DNA of 64,000 nt from Acidobacteriota bacterium. GTDB lineage: Bacteria > Pseudomonadota > Alphaproteobacteria > Caulobacterales > Hyphomonadaceae. Positions 1-8,227 of the stretch are shown here, piece by piece. The position numbers and the translations under genes are program-made. Numbering within the stretch: position 1 is the first letter of the stretch; each line of letters starts with the position of its first letter. The stretch is from contig JADJRB010000001.1 of NCBI GenBank assembly GCA_016712445.1, forward strand, positions 2,108,001 through 2,172,000, read 5' to 3'. The notes below the pieces were generated by a model, which was not told the origin of the DNA, searched no databases, and was given only the letters and a program-made list of their open reading frames with translations.

Positions 1-480
1 GGCAAGTCGACGCTGCTGAAGGTCATCACGGGCGCGCTTGCGCCTTTCGCAGGTGAGGTGCGTGTGCATGTGCCCTGGGTGATGCTGGATCAGGATGTCA
101 GCCTGCTGGATCCGGCCCAGACCATCCTCGAAAACTTCCGGCGTCTTAATCCGCAGGCGGACGAAAACGCCTGCCGGGCGGCGCTTGCACGCTTCCGTTT
201 CCGGGCCGGGGCGGCGCTTCAGGGGGCGGCCTCGCTCAGCGGCGGAGAGCGGCTGCGCGCGGGCCTCGCGGCGGTACTCGGCGGGCTTTCGCCGCCGCAG
301 CTCCTGATCCTCGATGAGCCGACGAACCATCTCGACATCGCCTCGCTCGAAGCGGTCGAGGCGGGCCTCTCCGCCTATGACGGCGCGCTGCTGGTGGTCA
401 GCCATGATGCGGCCTTCCTGGAGCGCATCGGCATCGCGCGCAGGATCGATCTCAGATCAGGCCGGCCGAGCGAAAGCTGA
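1..480 (+). CDS. ABC-F family ATP-binding protein, C-terminal part (5' end cut by window)
   Basis: The reading frame is open from base 1 and ends at a TGA at 478-480, so only about 159 C-terminal residues are visible. The window begins inside the Walker A motif (GKSTLL). The ABC signature LSGGE lies at 235-249 and Walker B LLILDEPTNHLD starts near 301. The TNHLD form after Walker B is typical of ABC-F proteins, soluble twin-ATPase factors that act on the ribosome and have no membrane domain. The visible part is the second nucleotide-binding domain with almost no C-terminal extension. The Uup, EttA or antibiotic-protection subgroup cannot be decided without the N-terminal half. It converges on radC, and the two coding ends overlap by 29 bp. 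Confidence 0.85.
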   Translation, partial: GKSTLLKVITGALAPFAGEVRVHVPWVMLDQDVSLLDPAQTILENFRRLNPQADENACRAALARFRFRAGAALQGAASLSGGERLRAGLAAVLGGLSPPQLLILDEPTNHLDIASLEAVEAGLSAYDGALLVVSHDAAFLERIGIARRIDLRSGRPSES

Positions 481-1144
481 CGACGCCGGACGTGCCGACG
501 ATCAGGTGGTCGTGGACGGTGATGTCGAACGGCTGCAGCACGTCGATGATCTCGCGCGTGATCTCGATGTCGGCGCGCGAGGGCTTCGGGTCGCCGGACG
601 GATGGTTGTGAACGAGGATCAGGCTGGAACACTGCACTTCGAGGGCGCGCCGGGCGATCTCGCGCGGATAGACCGGGGCATGATCCACTGTTCCGCGGCC
701 CATGATCTCGTCGACGAGGAGCTGGTTCTTCCGGTCGAGGAAAAGCACGCGGAACTGCTCGCGGCTCTCGTGCTGGATCTCGCGCTGCACGTAGCCGACG
801 AGCGCGGTCCAGGAGGAAATGACTTCGCGGCCCTGAAGTGTCTCGCGGCCCGCGCGGGAGTTCAGCTCCGCAGTCGCCCTGATATAGGCGGCGACGGTTT
901 CGCCGACCCCGTCGACCTTCACGAGATCTTCGGCCGGCGCAGCGAGGATGGCCGACAGGCTGCGGAACCTTGCCTGCAGCGCCTTGGCAATCGGCTTCAC
1001 GTCGCGGCGCGGAATGAAGGCCATCAGCAGCACTTCGAGCACTTCATAATCGTCCAGCGCGCCCGCACCCCGCGCCAGCAGCTTCGTGCGCAGCCGTTCC
1101 CGGTGACCCTGCCAGTGGGGCGGGGGATCAGCGGCATCGCTCAT
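452..1144 (-). CDS. radC: RadC family JAB/MPN-domain protein
   Basis: A 230-residue protein of usual RadC length. An N-terminal helix-hairpin-helix-like segment (about residues 15-95) precedes an MPN/JAMM domain with the metal motif HNHPSGDPKPSRAD (residues 179-192), which supplies two His and one Asp ligand. RadC proteins were named for a DNA-repair phenotype that was later questioned; the fold predicts a metalloprotease-like or DNA-associated role, so the function is uncertain. It is the last gene of an operon map > lipoprotein > radC: its ATG overlaps the stop of the upstream lipoprotein gene by 4 bp, implying translational coupling. Its 3' end overlaps the convergent ABC-F gene. Confidence 0.93.
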   Translation of the reverse strand: MSDAADPPPHWQGHRERLRTKLLARGAGALDDYEVLEVLLMAFIPRRDVKPIAKALQARFRSLSAILAAPAEDLVKVDGVGETVAAYIRATAELNSRAGRETLQGREVISSWTALVGYVQREIQHESREQFRVLFLDRKNQLLVDEIMGRGTVDHAPVYPREIARRALEVQCSSLILVHNHPSGDPKPSRADIEITREIIDVLQPFDITVHDHLIVGTSGVVSFRSAGLI

Positions 1145-1788
1145 GCTGCGCGCGCCGCCTTGCGCAGGCGTTTCAGTTCGGAGAGGACGCGGGCGCGGTC
1201 ATAGCCCTGGTAGGGCTGCGGCGCGCCGAGCTGGATCTTTACATAGGGATGGTCGAGCTTGGCAGCGAACTTGCCGTCCGGGGTGACCGAAAAGATCGTC
1301 GGGTAGTAGTGCTGGAAATTGTCGCCCACTTCAGTCGCCGCGACGACCTCATCCGTGCCCGGAGCGTATTCGTCCTCGATGTGGACGATGACGTAGTTTC
1401 CGGCCGTGTAGGTCACGAGTTCCAGCGCCGCCCGGCTGACATCGCCGCGCTTCTTGGCGTTCAGCCGGTCATAGGGGCCCGTGGCGCCGTCGAGGTGGGC
1501 GTCGAAGGCGCGGCACCAGCCACACCACTCCGCGCCGATGACCACCAGCAAGGCCTTGTCCTCCGCGTTCGCGCGGTCGAGGGCGGCATTGAACAGGTCC
1601 AGCTGGTTGGAGCATTCGTCATAGGCACGCTGGCGCCCGCCCCGGCAGGCGGGATCGAGCGAAAGGGGGTAGGTGACGAGCTGCGCGGCGGCGGCTTCGA
1701 TTTCCGCCTGTGGAACAGCCGGCACGTCCGGCGCGCCGGAGCAGGCCGCGGCGAACAGCAGGGCTGCCGCTACGGCTGCGAATTTCAT
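1141..1788 (-). CDS. thioredoxin-fold lipoprotein
   Basis: A 215-residue protein that begins with a lipoprotein signal; the lipobox AAAC puts the lipidated cysteine at residue 16. A CxxC redox motif (EWCGWC, C89 and C92) sits in a stretch resembling the thioredoxin active-site region, with hydrophobic beta strands before it (LLVVIGAEW). This suggests a membrane-tethered thiol-disulfide protein of the DUF255 / thioredoxin_7 type acting in the periplasm. The partner is unknown. The gene overlaps map upstream and radC downstream by 4 bp each, so all three are probably one transcript. The redox role is inferred from the motif only. Confidence 0.75.
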   Translation of the reverse strand: MKFAAVAAALLFAAACSGAPDVPAVPQAEIEAAAAQLVTYPLSLDPACRGGRQRAYDECSNQLDLFNAALDRANAEDKALLVVIGAEWCGWCRAFDAHLDGATGPYDRLNAKKRGDVSRAALELVTYTAGNYVIVHIEDEYAPGTDEVVAATEVGDNFQHYYPTIFSVTPDGKFAAKLDHPYVKIQLGAPQPYQGYDRARVLSELKRLRKAARAA

Positions 1789-2609
1789 CCGGCGCGGACC
1801 TTGTGCGGCTCATGCCAGCCCTTGGGCGAGGCGGAGAAGATTTCGACGCCGGTTTCGGTCACGCCGACCGAATGTTCGAACTGGGCCGAGAGCTGGCGGT
1901 CGCGCGTCACGGCCGTCCAGCCGTCCGGCAAGATCGCGGCATCCTTGCGGCCGAGGTTCAGCATCGGTTCGATGGTGAAGAACATGCCGGGCTTCAGCTC
2001 CGGTCCCGTTCCGTAGGCGGAGGAGTGCACGACGTTCGGCTCGTCATGGAAGAGCTTGCCCAGCCCGTGGCCGCAGAAATCGTCGACGACCGAATAGCGG
2101 TTGAGCCGGGCCACTTCGCTGATCGCGCCGCCGATGTCGCCGAACCGGTTGCCGGGCTTCACCTGGGCAATGCCGGCCATCATCGCTTCGTAGGTCACTT
2201 CCATCAGGCGCTCGGCCTTGCGCTTCACTTCGCCGACGCCGTACATCCGGCTATGGTCGCCGTGCCAGCCGTCGATGATCAGCGTCACGTCGATATTGGC
2301 GATGTCGCCATCCTTGAGGGCCTTGGGGCCGGGGATGCCGTGGCAGATGACGTGGTTCACCGAGATGCACGAGGCATGGCGATAGCCGCGATAGCCGATC
2401 GTGGCCGAGGTCGCGCCATGGTCGTGCACGAATTCGAAGACGCGCCGGTCAAGATACTCGGTCGTCACGCCCGGTTTCACTTCGGGCACCAGCATGTCGA
2501 GGCATTCCGCCACGAGGCGGCCGGAGCGGCGCATGCCTTCGAAGCCTTCGGCATCGTGGATGCGGATTTCGCCCGTGCGCATGGGCAGGAGGAGGTTTGT
2601 GTCGGTCAT
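1785..2609 (-). CDS. map: type I methionine aminopeptidase
   Basis: A 274-residue cytosolic metallo-aminopeptidase that removes the initiator methionine from new proteins. All five expected metal ligands are visible: D107 (NIDVT), D118 (GDHS), H181 (CGHG), E214 (TIEP) and E245 (QFEH), with the same spacing as the E. coli enzyme. The frame is open to a GTG at 2645, but the ATG at 2609 gives the usual N-terminus and is preferred; neither has a strong ribosome-binding site. It heads the operon with the thioredoxin-like lipoprotein and radC. It is divergent from the serine-hydrolase gene at 2722, leaving about 110 bp for both promoters. Confidence 0.96.
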   Translation of the reverse strand: MTDTNLLLPMRTGEIRIHDAEGFEGMRRSGRLVAECLDMLVPEVKPGVTTEYLDRRVFEFVHDHGATSATIGYRGYRHASCISVNHVICHGIPGPKALKDGDIANIDVTLIIDGWHGDHSRMYGVGEVKRKAERLMEVTYEAMMAGIAQVKPGNRFGDIGGAISEVARLNRYSVVDDFCGHGLGKLFHDEPNVVHSSAYGTGPELKPGMFFTIEPMLNLGRKDAAILPDGWTAVTRDRQLSAQFEHSVGVTETGVEIFSASPKGWHEPHKVRAG

Positions 2610-2721
2610 GCTGGCAATATGGCAGGTCGGGGCGGGGGATTCCACTGCTTCTTGTGCGCCAACTTGCCGAAACGAGCGGTCGCTGCCAGTTAACGGGGCA
2701 GAAAATCACCGGAGGGAAGGC

Positions 2722-4032
2722 ATGATGCGGACGAGCAGAACGGGTTGGGCGCTGGCGGCGGCCTTGATGATGGCGGCCTGCAGCCATGCGCCGGTCGCCC
2801 CGCCCGCAGTAGAGGCGGCGAAGGCCGCGCCGCAGCCCGCATTCAGCGCCGAGGGCCTCGCCGCGCTGGAAGCGCGGATGCAGGCCTATGTCGATGACGG
2901 CGCGGTGCAGGGCATCGCCACCCGGCTGGTCAAGGACGGCGAGGTGGTCAGCGAGATGAAAGCCGGCATCCGGCGCGCCGCGGACGAGGCCCCGGTCGAG
3001 GATGACACGATCTGGCGGATCTATTCGATGTCGAAGCCGGTGACCGGGGTCGCCCTGATGACCCTGTGGGAAGAGGGCGCTTTCCAGCTGGATGACCCGA
3101 TCACGAAATACTTCCCGGAATTCGAGGGAATGAAGGTGTTCAAGGGCCTCGATGCAGCCGGCCAGCCCATCCTCGAGACGCCGGCCCGGGTGGCCACGGT
3201 GCGCGACCTGATGAGCCACACCGCAGGGTTCGGCTACGGCCTGCGCAGCGGCGACTATGTCAACGACCAGTTCCAGGCCAAGCAGGTGTTCCAGTCACCC
3301 GACCTTGCGGAGCTTGCCACGCGGGTTTCGACCATTCCGCTGATGTATGAGCCGGGCACGACCTGGTCCTATTCGATATCCGTCGACCTGCAGGCCCGGC
3401 TTGTCGAGCTGCTGACCGGCGAGCGGTTCAGCCATGCCCTGAAGGCGCGTGTGCTCGCCCCACTCGGCATGGGCGATACCGGTTTCTACGTGCGCGACGC
3501 CGACTATGACCGGTTCTCGGATGTCTGGGGCTGGAGCCCGGAACAGTTCGCGTTTGTGCCGCTGCCGATGCCGGCCTTCCAGTTCCGCAAGGACACGGTC
3601 GCCGCCGAACTCGGAGGGCACGGACTGGTCTCGACGATGCGCGACTATGACCGGTTCGCGCATATGCTCGCGAATGGCGGCGAGCTTGACGGCGTGCGGA
3701 TCCTGAAGCCGGAAACCGTGAAGATGATGGCGACCAACGTGCTGCCCGAGAACGTGTTCGTCGGACATGACGGCATTTCCGGCACGGACCCGGCGGGCGG
3801 TGGGTTCGGCCTCGACTTCGGCGTCGTCACAGACGGCGCGGCGACAGGCAACGGCTTTCCGGATGGCGCTTTCATGTGGGGCGGCGCGGCCGGCACCTGG
3901 TTCTGGGTGGACCCGGTCAACAATCTCTATTTCATCGGCATGGTGCAGCGCTTCGGGCAAGGCGGCCCGCCCTTTGATGCGCGCGAGACGTCGGCCCGGA
4001 TGGTGTATGAGGCTCTGACCCCGGCGCAATGA
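2722..4032 (+). CDS. beta-lactamase-fold serine hydrolase, lipoprotein
   Basis: A 436-residue protein with a lipoprotein signal (MMAAC, Cys20) and a class C beta-lactamase / esterase domain. The nucleophile motif SMSK (S102-K105) and the tyrosine motif YSI (Y217) are present, and near the C-terminus a GGAAGTWFW segment occupies the place of the third motif. Family members include D,D-peptidases, esterases and EstB-like enzymes, so the substrate is open. The start ATG ATG follows GGAGG at 2711-2715. A longer in-frame extension upstream overlaps map and lacks any signal, so it was not used. It appears monocistronic; the next gene is convergent. Confidence 0.88.
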   Translation: MMRTSRTGWALAAALMMAACSHAPVAPPAVEAAKAAPQPAFSAEGLAALEARMQAYVDDGAVQGIATRLVKDGEVVSEMKAGIRRAADEAPVEDDTIWRIYSMSKPVTGVALMTLWEEGAFQLDDPITKYFPEFEGMKVFKGLDAAGQPILETPARVATVRDLMSHTAGFGYGLRSGDYVNDQFQAKQVFQSPDLAELATRVSTIPLMYEPGTTWSYSISVDLQARLVELLTGERFSHALKARVLAPLGMGDTGFYVRDADYDRFSDVWGWSPEQFAFVPLPMPAFQFRKDTVAAELGGHGLVSTMRDYDRFAHMLANGGELDGVRILKPETVKMMATNVLPENVFVGHDGISGTDPAGGGFGLDFGVVTDGAATGNGFPDGAFMWGGAAGTWFWVDPVNNLYFIGMVQRFGQGGPPFDARETSARMVYEALTPAQ

Positions 4033-4044
4033 CCGGGGCCCGGG

Positions 4045-4488
4045 TCAGCCCGGATTGAGCGTCGAAGTCAGCGTGATCTCGATGGATTGCAGCGCAACCG
4101 ACAGCGGGCAGCCGGTTTTTGCCTTGCCGGCGATGGCGTCGAACACGTCCTCGGGGATGCCCGGCACGTGGGCGGTCAGTGTGAGGTCGCTCCGGGTGAT
4201 CCTGAAGCCGCCGCCGTCCTTGGGTTCGACCGAGACGGCGGCGCTCGTCTCCAGCTTGTCCGCCGGATGGCCGGCTTCCGCCAGCAGGTGCGACAGCTGC
4301 ATGGTGAAACATCCGGCATGGGCGGCGGCGAGCAGTTCCTCGGGATTGGTGCCAGCCTTGCCGCTTTCGTCTTCGAAGCGCGCCTTGAAGGAATAGGGCG
4401 CCGAGTGCAGGGCGCCGCTCTGGGTGTCGAGCGTTCCGGTTCCGTCGCGCAGGTTGCCTTTCCAGATGGCTTTGGCGGTGCGTTTCAT
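4045..4488 (-). CDS. OsmC family peroxiredoxin
   Basis: A 147-residue protein of OsmC length that reduces organic or inorganic hydroperoxides with a pair of cysteines. The two catalytic cysteines lie in HAGC (C60) and TGCPLS (C127), and the PEELLAAAHAGCF segment is the family hallmark. The ATG at 4488 is preceded on the minus strand by AAGGAAA. The frame continues upstream into the cinA-like gene, which is rejected as a start because homologues begin at this MKRTAKAIWKG. It is divergent from the CinA-type gene with about 100 bp between them. A second OsmC domain occurs in the fusion at 13798-15015. Confidence 0.93.
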   Translation of the reverse strand: MKRTAKAIWKGNLRDGTGTLDTQSGALHSAPYSFKARFEDESGKAGTNPEELLAAAHAGCFTMQLSHLLAEAGHPADKLETSAAVSVEPKDGGGFRITRSDLTLTAHVPGIPEDVFDAIAGKAKTGCPLSVALQSIEITLTSTLNPG

Positions 4489-4591
4489 CGCGGGTTTCCT
4501 TTCTTCGGTGGGAGGGGAACGTCCTATCAAAGCGCCAGATGCCTCTACGTTCCGGCTTGGCGACACCTCGGGGTCGTGCCATTTCACCGCC

Positions 4592-5353
4592 ATGACACGC
4601 TCACAACCGACTGCCGCCGTCCTTCTGATCGGCGATGAACTGCTCTCCGGCCGCACCCGCGACATCAACCTGCAACAGGTCGCGCAATTCCTGGAGCCGC
4701 TCGGCATCCCGGTCATGGAGTGCCGGACGGTGCCGGATATCGAGGCGGAGATCGTTGCCGCCGTGAATGCGCTGCGTGCCCGCTACACCTATGTCTTCAC
4801 TACCGGCGGCATTGGCCCGACCCATGATGACATCACGGCAGATGCCATCGCGGCGGCGTTCGGGGTCGGCATATCGGAACACCCGGACGCGATCCGCGAC
4901 ATGGCGGCGCGCTATGCCGCGATGAACACTGAATTCACCGCGCCGCGCCGGCGGATGGCGCGCGTGCCGCATGGCGCAAGCCTGGTGGCAAACCCCGTGT
5001 CGGGCGCGCCCGGATTCCAGATGGAGAACGTGTTCACGATGGCCGGCGTGCCGCAGATTGCGCGCGCGATGCTGGAAGACATCGGGCCGCGGCTGCAGTC
5101 CGGCGCGGTGGTGCACAAGGTAACCGTGCGCGGCAAAGGCCTGCGCGAGGGGGACTTGGCCGAGAGCCTCGGTGCCATCGCCAAGGAACACGCGAACGTG
5201 GCGATCGGGTCCTATCCCTGGTACGGATCGATCGAAGATCACGGGGTCGCGCTGGTCGCCCGTTCGACGGACGTGGAGGCACTGACGCGGGTGCGCGGCG
5301 AGCTGGAAGCGCTGGCACGCCGGCTGGGCGTCGAGCCCGAAGTGGTCGCCTAG
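4592..5353 (+). CDS. CinA-type molybdopterin-binding domain protein
   Basis: A 253-residue protein made of a MoCF_biosynth / CinA N-terminal domain. The signature TTGGIGPTHDD (residues 70-80) matches the MPT-binding loop, and GDELLSGRTRDIN near the N-terminus matches the CinA start. It lacks the C-terminal CinA nicotinamide-nucleotide amidase domain, so it is the short, stand-alone form often annotated as molybdopterin-binding protein or competence/damage-inducible protein A. Its substrate is not known; ADP-ribose or nucleotide hydrolysis is possible by analogy to CinA. The chosen ATG gives the conserved N-terminus. Its 3' end overlaps the convergent VOC gene by 4 bp. Confidence 0.88.
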   Translation: MTRSQPTAAVLLIGDELLSGRTRDINLQQVAQFLEPLGIPVMECRTVPDIEAEIVAAVNALRARYTYVFTTGGIGPTHDDITADAIAAAFGVGISEHPDAIRDMAARYAAMNTEFTAPRRRMARVPHGASLVANPVSGAPGFQMENVFTMAGVPQIARAMLEDIGPRLQSGAVVHKVTVRGKGLREGDLAESLGAIAKEHANVAIGSYPWYGSIEDHGVALVARSTDVEALTRVRGELEALARRLGVEPEVVA

Positions 5354-5745
5354 CCGTCCTTGCGAAAGCAGGCTTCGATATTGTTCCCGTCCGGATCAAG
5401 CACGAAAGCGCCGAAATACGCCTTCAGGCCCTCGCGCGGGCCCGGTGCGCCGAAATCGGTGCCGCCCGCTTCGATGGCGGCCTTGTGGAAAGCGCGCACC
5501 ATCGCCTCGTTCTTGGCTCGGAAGGCGACATGGGACTGGTTGACGCCGGCATGGGAGCCTTCCTTCCAGTAGGAGGGACGCAGGGTTCCAATCCACAGAT
5601 AGGGATACTCTTCCGGGCCCTTGCCGAGCAGGAAGCCGTGCTCGCCATTGTCGACCGTCTGCAGGCCGAGCGCCTTCGCGACGGCGTCGTAGAACTTTCG
5701 AGACGCGTCCAGATTGGTGACGACAAAGCCGGTATGATCGAGCAT
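5350..5745 (-). CDS. VOC family (glyoxalase/bleomycin-resistance fold) protein
   Basis: A 131-residue single-domain VOC protein. It shows the usual paired beta-alpha-beta-beta-beta modules, beginning MLDHTGFVVTNLDASRKFYD and ending with DPDGNNIEA, where the final Glu is a likely metal ligand; the first His is in LDHTGF. Such proteins include glyoxalases, dioxygenases and antibiotic-binding proteins, and nothing here points to a specific substrate. It is convergent with the CinA-type gene. The ATG at 5745 is followed upstream by about 140 bp shared with the next, divergently oriented membrane-protein gene. Confidence 0.88.
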   Translation of the reverse strand: MLDHTGFVVTNLDASRKFYDAVAKALGLQTVDNGEHGFLLGKGPEEYPYLWIGTLRPSYWKEGSHAGVNQSHVAFRAKNEAMVRAFHKAAIEAGGTDFGAPGPREGLKAYFGAFVLDPDGNNIEACFRKDG

Positions 5746-5886
5746 GGGCAGACCCTTCTGTCAGTCTTGACCCAGAACTAATGGCGCACGCTCCGGGCGG
5801 TTCCCGGCGACGAGCAGGTCATCGACAAGAGGGTGTGCCGGACGCTAGTCTTGAACCGCCGCAGCAAGACGGCGGGGGGAAATGCC

Positions 5887-6372
5887 ATGAATCTGATCAC
5901 GCGCACGCCGGTGCTGTGGACGCTGTTCGTGTTGACGCTGGCCATCACTGGCGGGTTTGTCGTGCTGGCGCCGGCTGCAGGCGGGCAGTTTCTCGACCGT
6001 CTGTCGGATCCAGAAGCAAGCCGGGCGCTGGTGGCCGGATTGTCGGAGAGCCAGCGGACAGCGCATTTCTGGATCACGGTGCTGCTCGATACGGCCTATC
6101 CGTTCGCCTACGGCCTGTTCTTTGCCGGTATGGCGCTGCGCTTCTTCGGGCGGTGGGGCCGGCTTGCCGCAGTGCCCGCCTTTGCGGTGATGATCGTCGA
6201 CCTGACGGAGAACACGCTGCAGGCCCTGACACTGGCGGGGGCAGGTGATTTCCTGGAGCCGAAGGCGTGGATCACGCCGCTGAAGTTCAACCTGTTCTAT
6301 CTCGCCGCCCTGATTGCGCTGGTGGCGCTGGGCATTGCGGTGTTCCGCATGGTCCGCAAACCGGCAGCCTGA
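5887..6372 (+). CDS. small multi-pass membrane protein, unknown function
   Basis: A 161-residue protein with about four hydrophobic segments: TPVLWTLFVLTLAITGGFVVL, the stretch from TAHFWITVLL to FAYGLFFAG, VPAFAVMIV, and the C-terminal LFYLAALIALVALGIAVF. I do not recognise the family. The start ATG lies behind GGGGGA at 5875-5880; a frame extension to 5833 has no such site. The protein ends in RMVRKPAA, a positively charged tail probably on the cytoplasmic side. It is followed about 80 bp later by a crotonase gene on the same strand, but co-function is not evident. Confidence 0.7.
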   Translation: MNLITRTPVLWTLFVLTLAITGGFVVLAPAAGGQFLDRLSDPEASRALVAGLSESQRTAHFWITVLLDTAYPFAYGLFFAGMALRFFGRWGRLAAVPAFAVMIVDLTENTLQALTLAGAGDFLEPKAWITPLKFNLFYLAALIALVALGIAVFRMVRKPAA

Positions 6373-6451
6373 AGCCTCCCCAAGGTCAGGCTTGGCGCGG
6401 GACGCTTCCGGGCGGTATCAGGACTGAGACCGAAACCAGAGGAGCCCGCCC

Positions 6452-7234
6452 ATGTCCGAACCCATCGTCCTAGTCGAGCGCGACGGCGCCGTGGCCCTTG
6501 TCACGCTGAACCGCGCCGATGCGCTGAACGCCTTGTCGCGCGCGCTGCGCGCCGAGATCGTGAAAGTGTTCACCGAGCTGAAGGACGACCCCGACATCCG
6601 CGCGGTCGTGCTGACCGGCGCGGGCCGGGCCTTCACTGCGGGCATTGATCTGAAGGAAGCCGGCCAGACCGGATTTGCGCTCGGCGCCGATGAGGATTCG
6701 AAAGCCATCAACATGCTGGCCGCGCTGGAGGCCTATCCCTGGCCGATCATCGGCGCGATCAACGGGTTCGCGATCACCGGCGGCTTCGAGCTGGCGCTGA
6801 TGTGCGATGTGCTGCTGGCCTCGGAGCATGCGAAATTTGCCGACACGCATGCGCGCGTCGGCATCGTGCCGGGCTGGGGCCTGTCGCAGAAGCTCTCGCG
6901 CCTGATCGGCATCAGCCGCGCCAAGGAGTTGTCCTTCACCGGAAACTTCCTCGATGCGCACACCGCCGAGCGCTGGGGCCTCGTCAACCGGGTCTACCCG
7001 CACGACGAACTGGTGCCGGCGGCGATGAAGCTCGCGCAGGAGATGACCGGCACGCAGCCGGTGCTGCTGCGCAAGTACAAGGCGCTGATCGATGACGGCT
7101 TCGGCATGAACTTCGCCGCCGCGATGAAGGAAGAAGTGAAGCGCTCCATCGAGCATTCGGCGTCGGTTTCTGCCGAAGCCGTGGAAGAGGCGCGCAAGCA
7201 GGTGACGGCGCGCGGGCGCGACCAGCAGGGCTGA
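6452..7234 (+). CDS. enoyl-CoA hydratase/isomerase (crotonase) family protein
   Basis: A 260-residue crotonase. The oxyanion-hole segments are visible (RAFTAGIDLKE and GFAITGGFELALMCD), and the first catalytic Glu lies in GGFELA. The segment FADTHARVGIVPGWG aligns with FGQPEILLGTIPGAGG of classical hydratase, placing His where the second catalytic Glu would be, so hydratase activity should not be assumed. The tail EEVKRSIEHSASV is usual for the family. A GGAG site (GAGGAGCCC) precedes the ATG. It is near other acyl-CoA genes (thiolase at 8228, thioesterase at 58740), suggesting a role in fatty-acid or related CoA metabolism. Confidence 0.85.
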   Translation: MSEPIVLVERDGAVALVTLNRADALNALSRALRAEIVKVFTELKDDPDIRAVVLTGAGRAFTAGIDLKEAGQTGFALGADEDSKAINMLAALEAYPWPIIGAINGFAITGGFELALMCDVLLASEHAKFADTHARVGIVPGWGLSQKLSRLIGISRAKELSFTGNFLDAHTAERWGLVNRVYPHDELVPAAMKLAQEMTGTQPVLLRKYKALIDDGFGMNFAAAMKEEVKRSIEHSASVSAEAVEEARKQVTARGRDQQG

Positions 7235-7243
7235 CCTTCAGGA

Positions 7244-7267
7244 CCCTTTCACCCAAGGGAGAAGGGG
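7244..7267. terminator. GC-rich inverted repeat between convergent genes
   Basis: CCCTTTCACCC and GGGAGAAGGGG face each other across an AA between the stop of the crotonase gene (7234) and the stop of the dioxygenase gene (7277). The imperfect hairpin has no long U-tract, so it is either a weak bidirectional terminator or a copy of the interspersed CCCTT/AAGGG repeats common in GC-rich genomes. Confidence 0.35.
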
Positions 7268-7276
7268 CTTCGACCG

Positions 7277-8050
7277 TCAGGCTGCAAACTCGTAAGCATC
7301 CATCCTCAGTACGCTGAAGGTCAGCGACTGGTGGAGGTGTCCGGCATGGGCGCTTCCGCCGGCGCCGAGCGCGACGAACAGCGGCAGGATGTGTTCTTCG
7401 GTCGGATGGTTGCGCGCCGCGTTCGGCGCGAGGCGGCGGTAGTCGACAAGGTCGTCCGTTCGGCCTTCGGCAAGCGCCTTGACCATCCAGTCCGCAAAGC
7501 CTCGCACCCAGTCAGGTTCCTCGTTCGGCCCGCGCCAGGACACAGAGCGCAGGTCGTGCGTGAAGCTGCCGCTGGCGAGGATCAGCACGTCCTCCTCCGC
7601 GAGCGGACGCAGCGCTTCGCCGAGCTTGAGATGGTGCGCCACGCCGAGGTGGGTCTGAACCGAAAGCTGCAACACCGGAATGTCGTTCGCCGGATACATC
7701 AGTTTGAGCGGCACCCAGGCGCCGTGGTCGAGCCCGCGTGCAGTGTCGATGCCGGCGGGCAGGCCGGCCGCCCGGATCAGTGCCGCAATCCGCTGCGCCA
7801 GCGCCGGCGCGCCGGGCGCAGGATAGCGCTGGTCGAACAGGATCTGGGGGAAGCCGCCGAAATCGTGGATCGTGTCGTTCACCTCGACCGCATTCAGCGC
7901 GGGGATATTCGTCTCCCAATGCGCCGAGACGACGAGGACCGCCTTGGGGGGCGGCAAGGTGCGGCCGAGCTCGCGGAGGAAGTCGCGCGCCGGCACGTCG
8001 TCGAACAGCAGCGTCGGCGAGCCGTGGGAAACGAAGAGGGGGGCAATCAT
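7277..8050 (-). CDS. class III extradiol dioxygenase family protein (YgiD/DODA type)
   Basis: A 257-residue protein of the LigB / 4,5-DOPA dioxygenase family, close in length to E. coli YgiD. The N-terminal MIAPLFVSHGSP carries the first conserved His. Further conserved histidines are seen in SAHWET, LDHGAWVPL and SGSFTHDL, which together form the metal site (Fe2+ or Zn2+) and acid-base pair. Family members open catechol rings such as DOPA; the physiological substrate here is unknown. It is divergent from the thiolase gene, with 177 bp between starts that include the palindrome at 8141-8155. Confidence 0.88.
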   Translation of the reverse strand: MIAPLFVSHGSPTLLFDDVPARDFLRELGRTLPPPKAVLVVSAHWETNIPALNAVEVNDTIHDFGGFPQILFDQRYPAPGAPALAQRIAALIRAAGLPAGIDTARGLDHGAWVPLKLMYPANDIPVLQLSVQTHLGVAHHLKLGEALRPLAEEDVLILASGSFTHDLRSVSWRGPNEEPDWVRGFADWMVKALAEGRTDDLVDYRRLAPNAARNHPTEEHILPLFVALGAGGSAHAGHLHQSLTFSVLRMDAYEFAA

Positions 8051-8140
8051 CAGGCACTCCTTTGGAGCGCGCCAGCGCGTCCACTGCCCATGTAGGCTGT
8101 CCGCGCAGATACGTCAGCCTGCCGGGCCTGCGTAACACCT

Positions 8141-8155
8141 ATGCCGTAACGGCAT
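8141..8155. promoter_or_regulatory. palindromic operator candidate ATGCCGT-A-ACGGCAT
   Basis: A perfect 7-1-7 inverted repeat lies in the divergent intergenic region between the dioxygenase (start 8050) and the thiolase (start 8228), about 73 bp before the thiolase ATG. Position and symmetry suit a dimeric regulator. No regulator gene is adjacent, so the binding protein is unknown. Confidence 0.4.
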
Positions 8156-8227
8156 GACGGGTTAGGCGTTGCGCGCAGGCGCCCGCCCGTCCTATCACCA
8201 TCCCCGCAAACCCGAGAGGAGACTACC

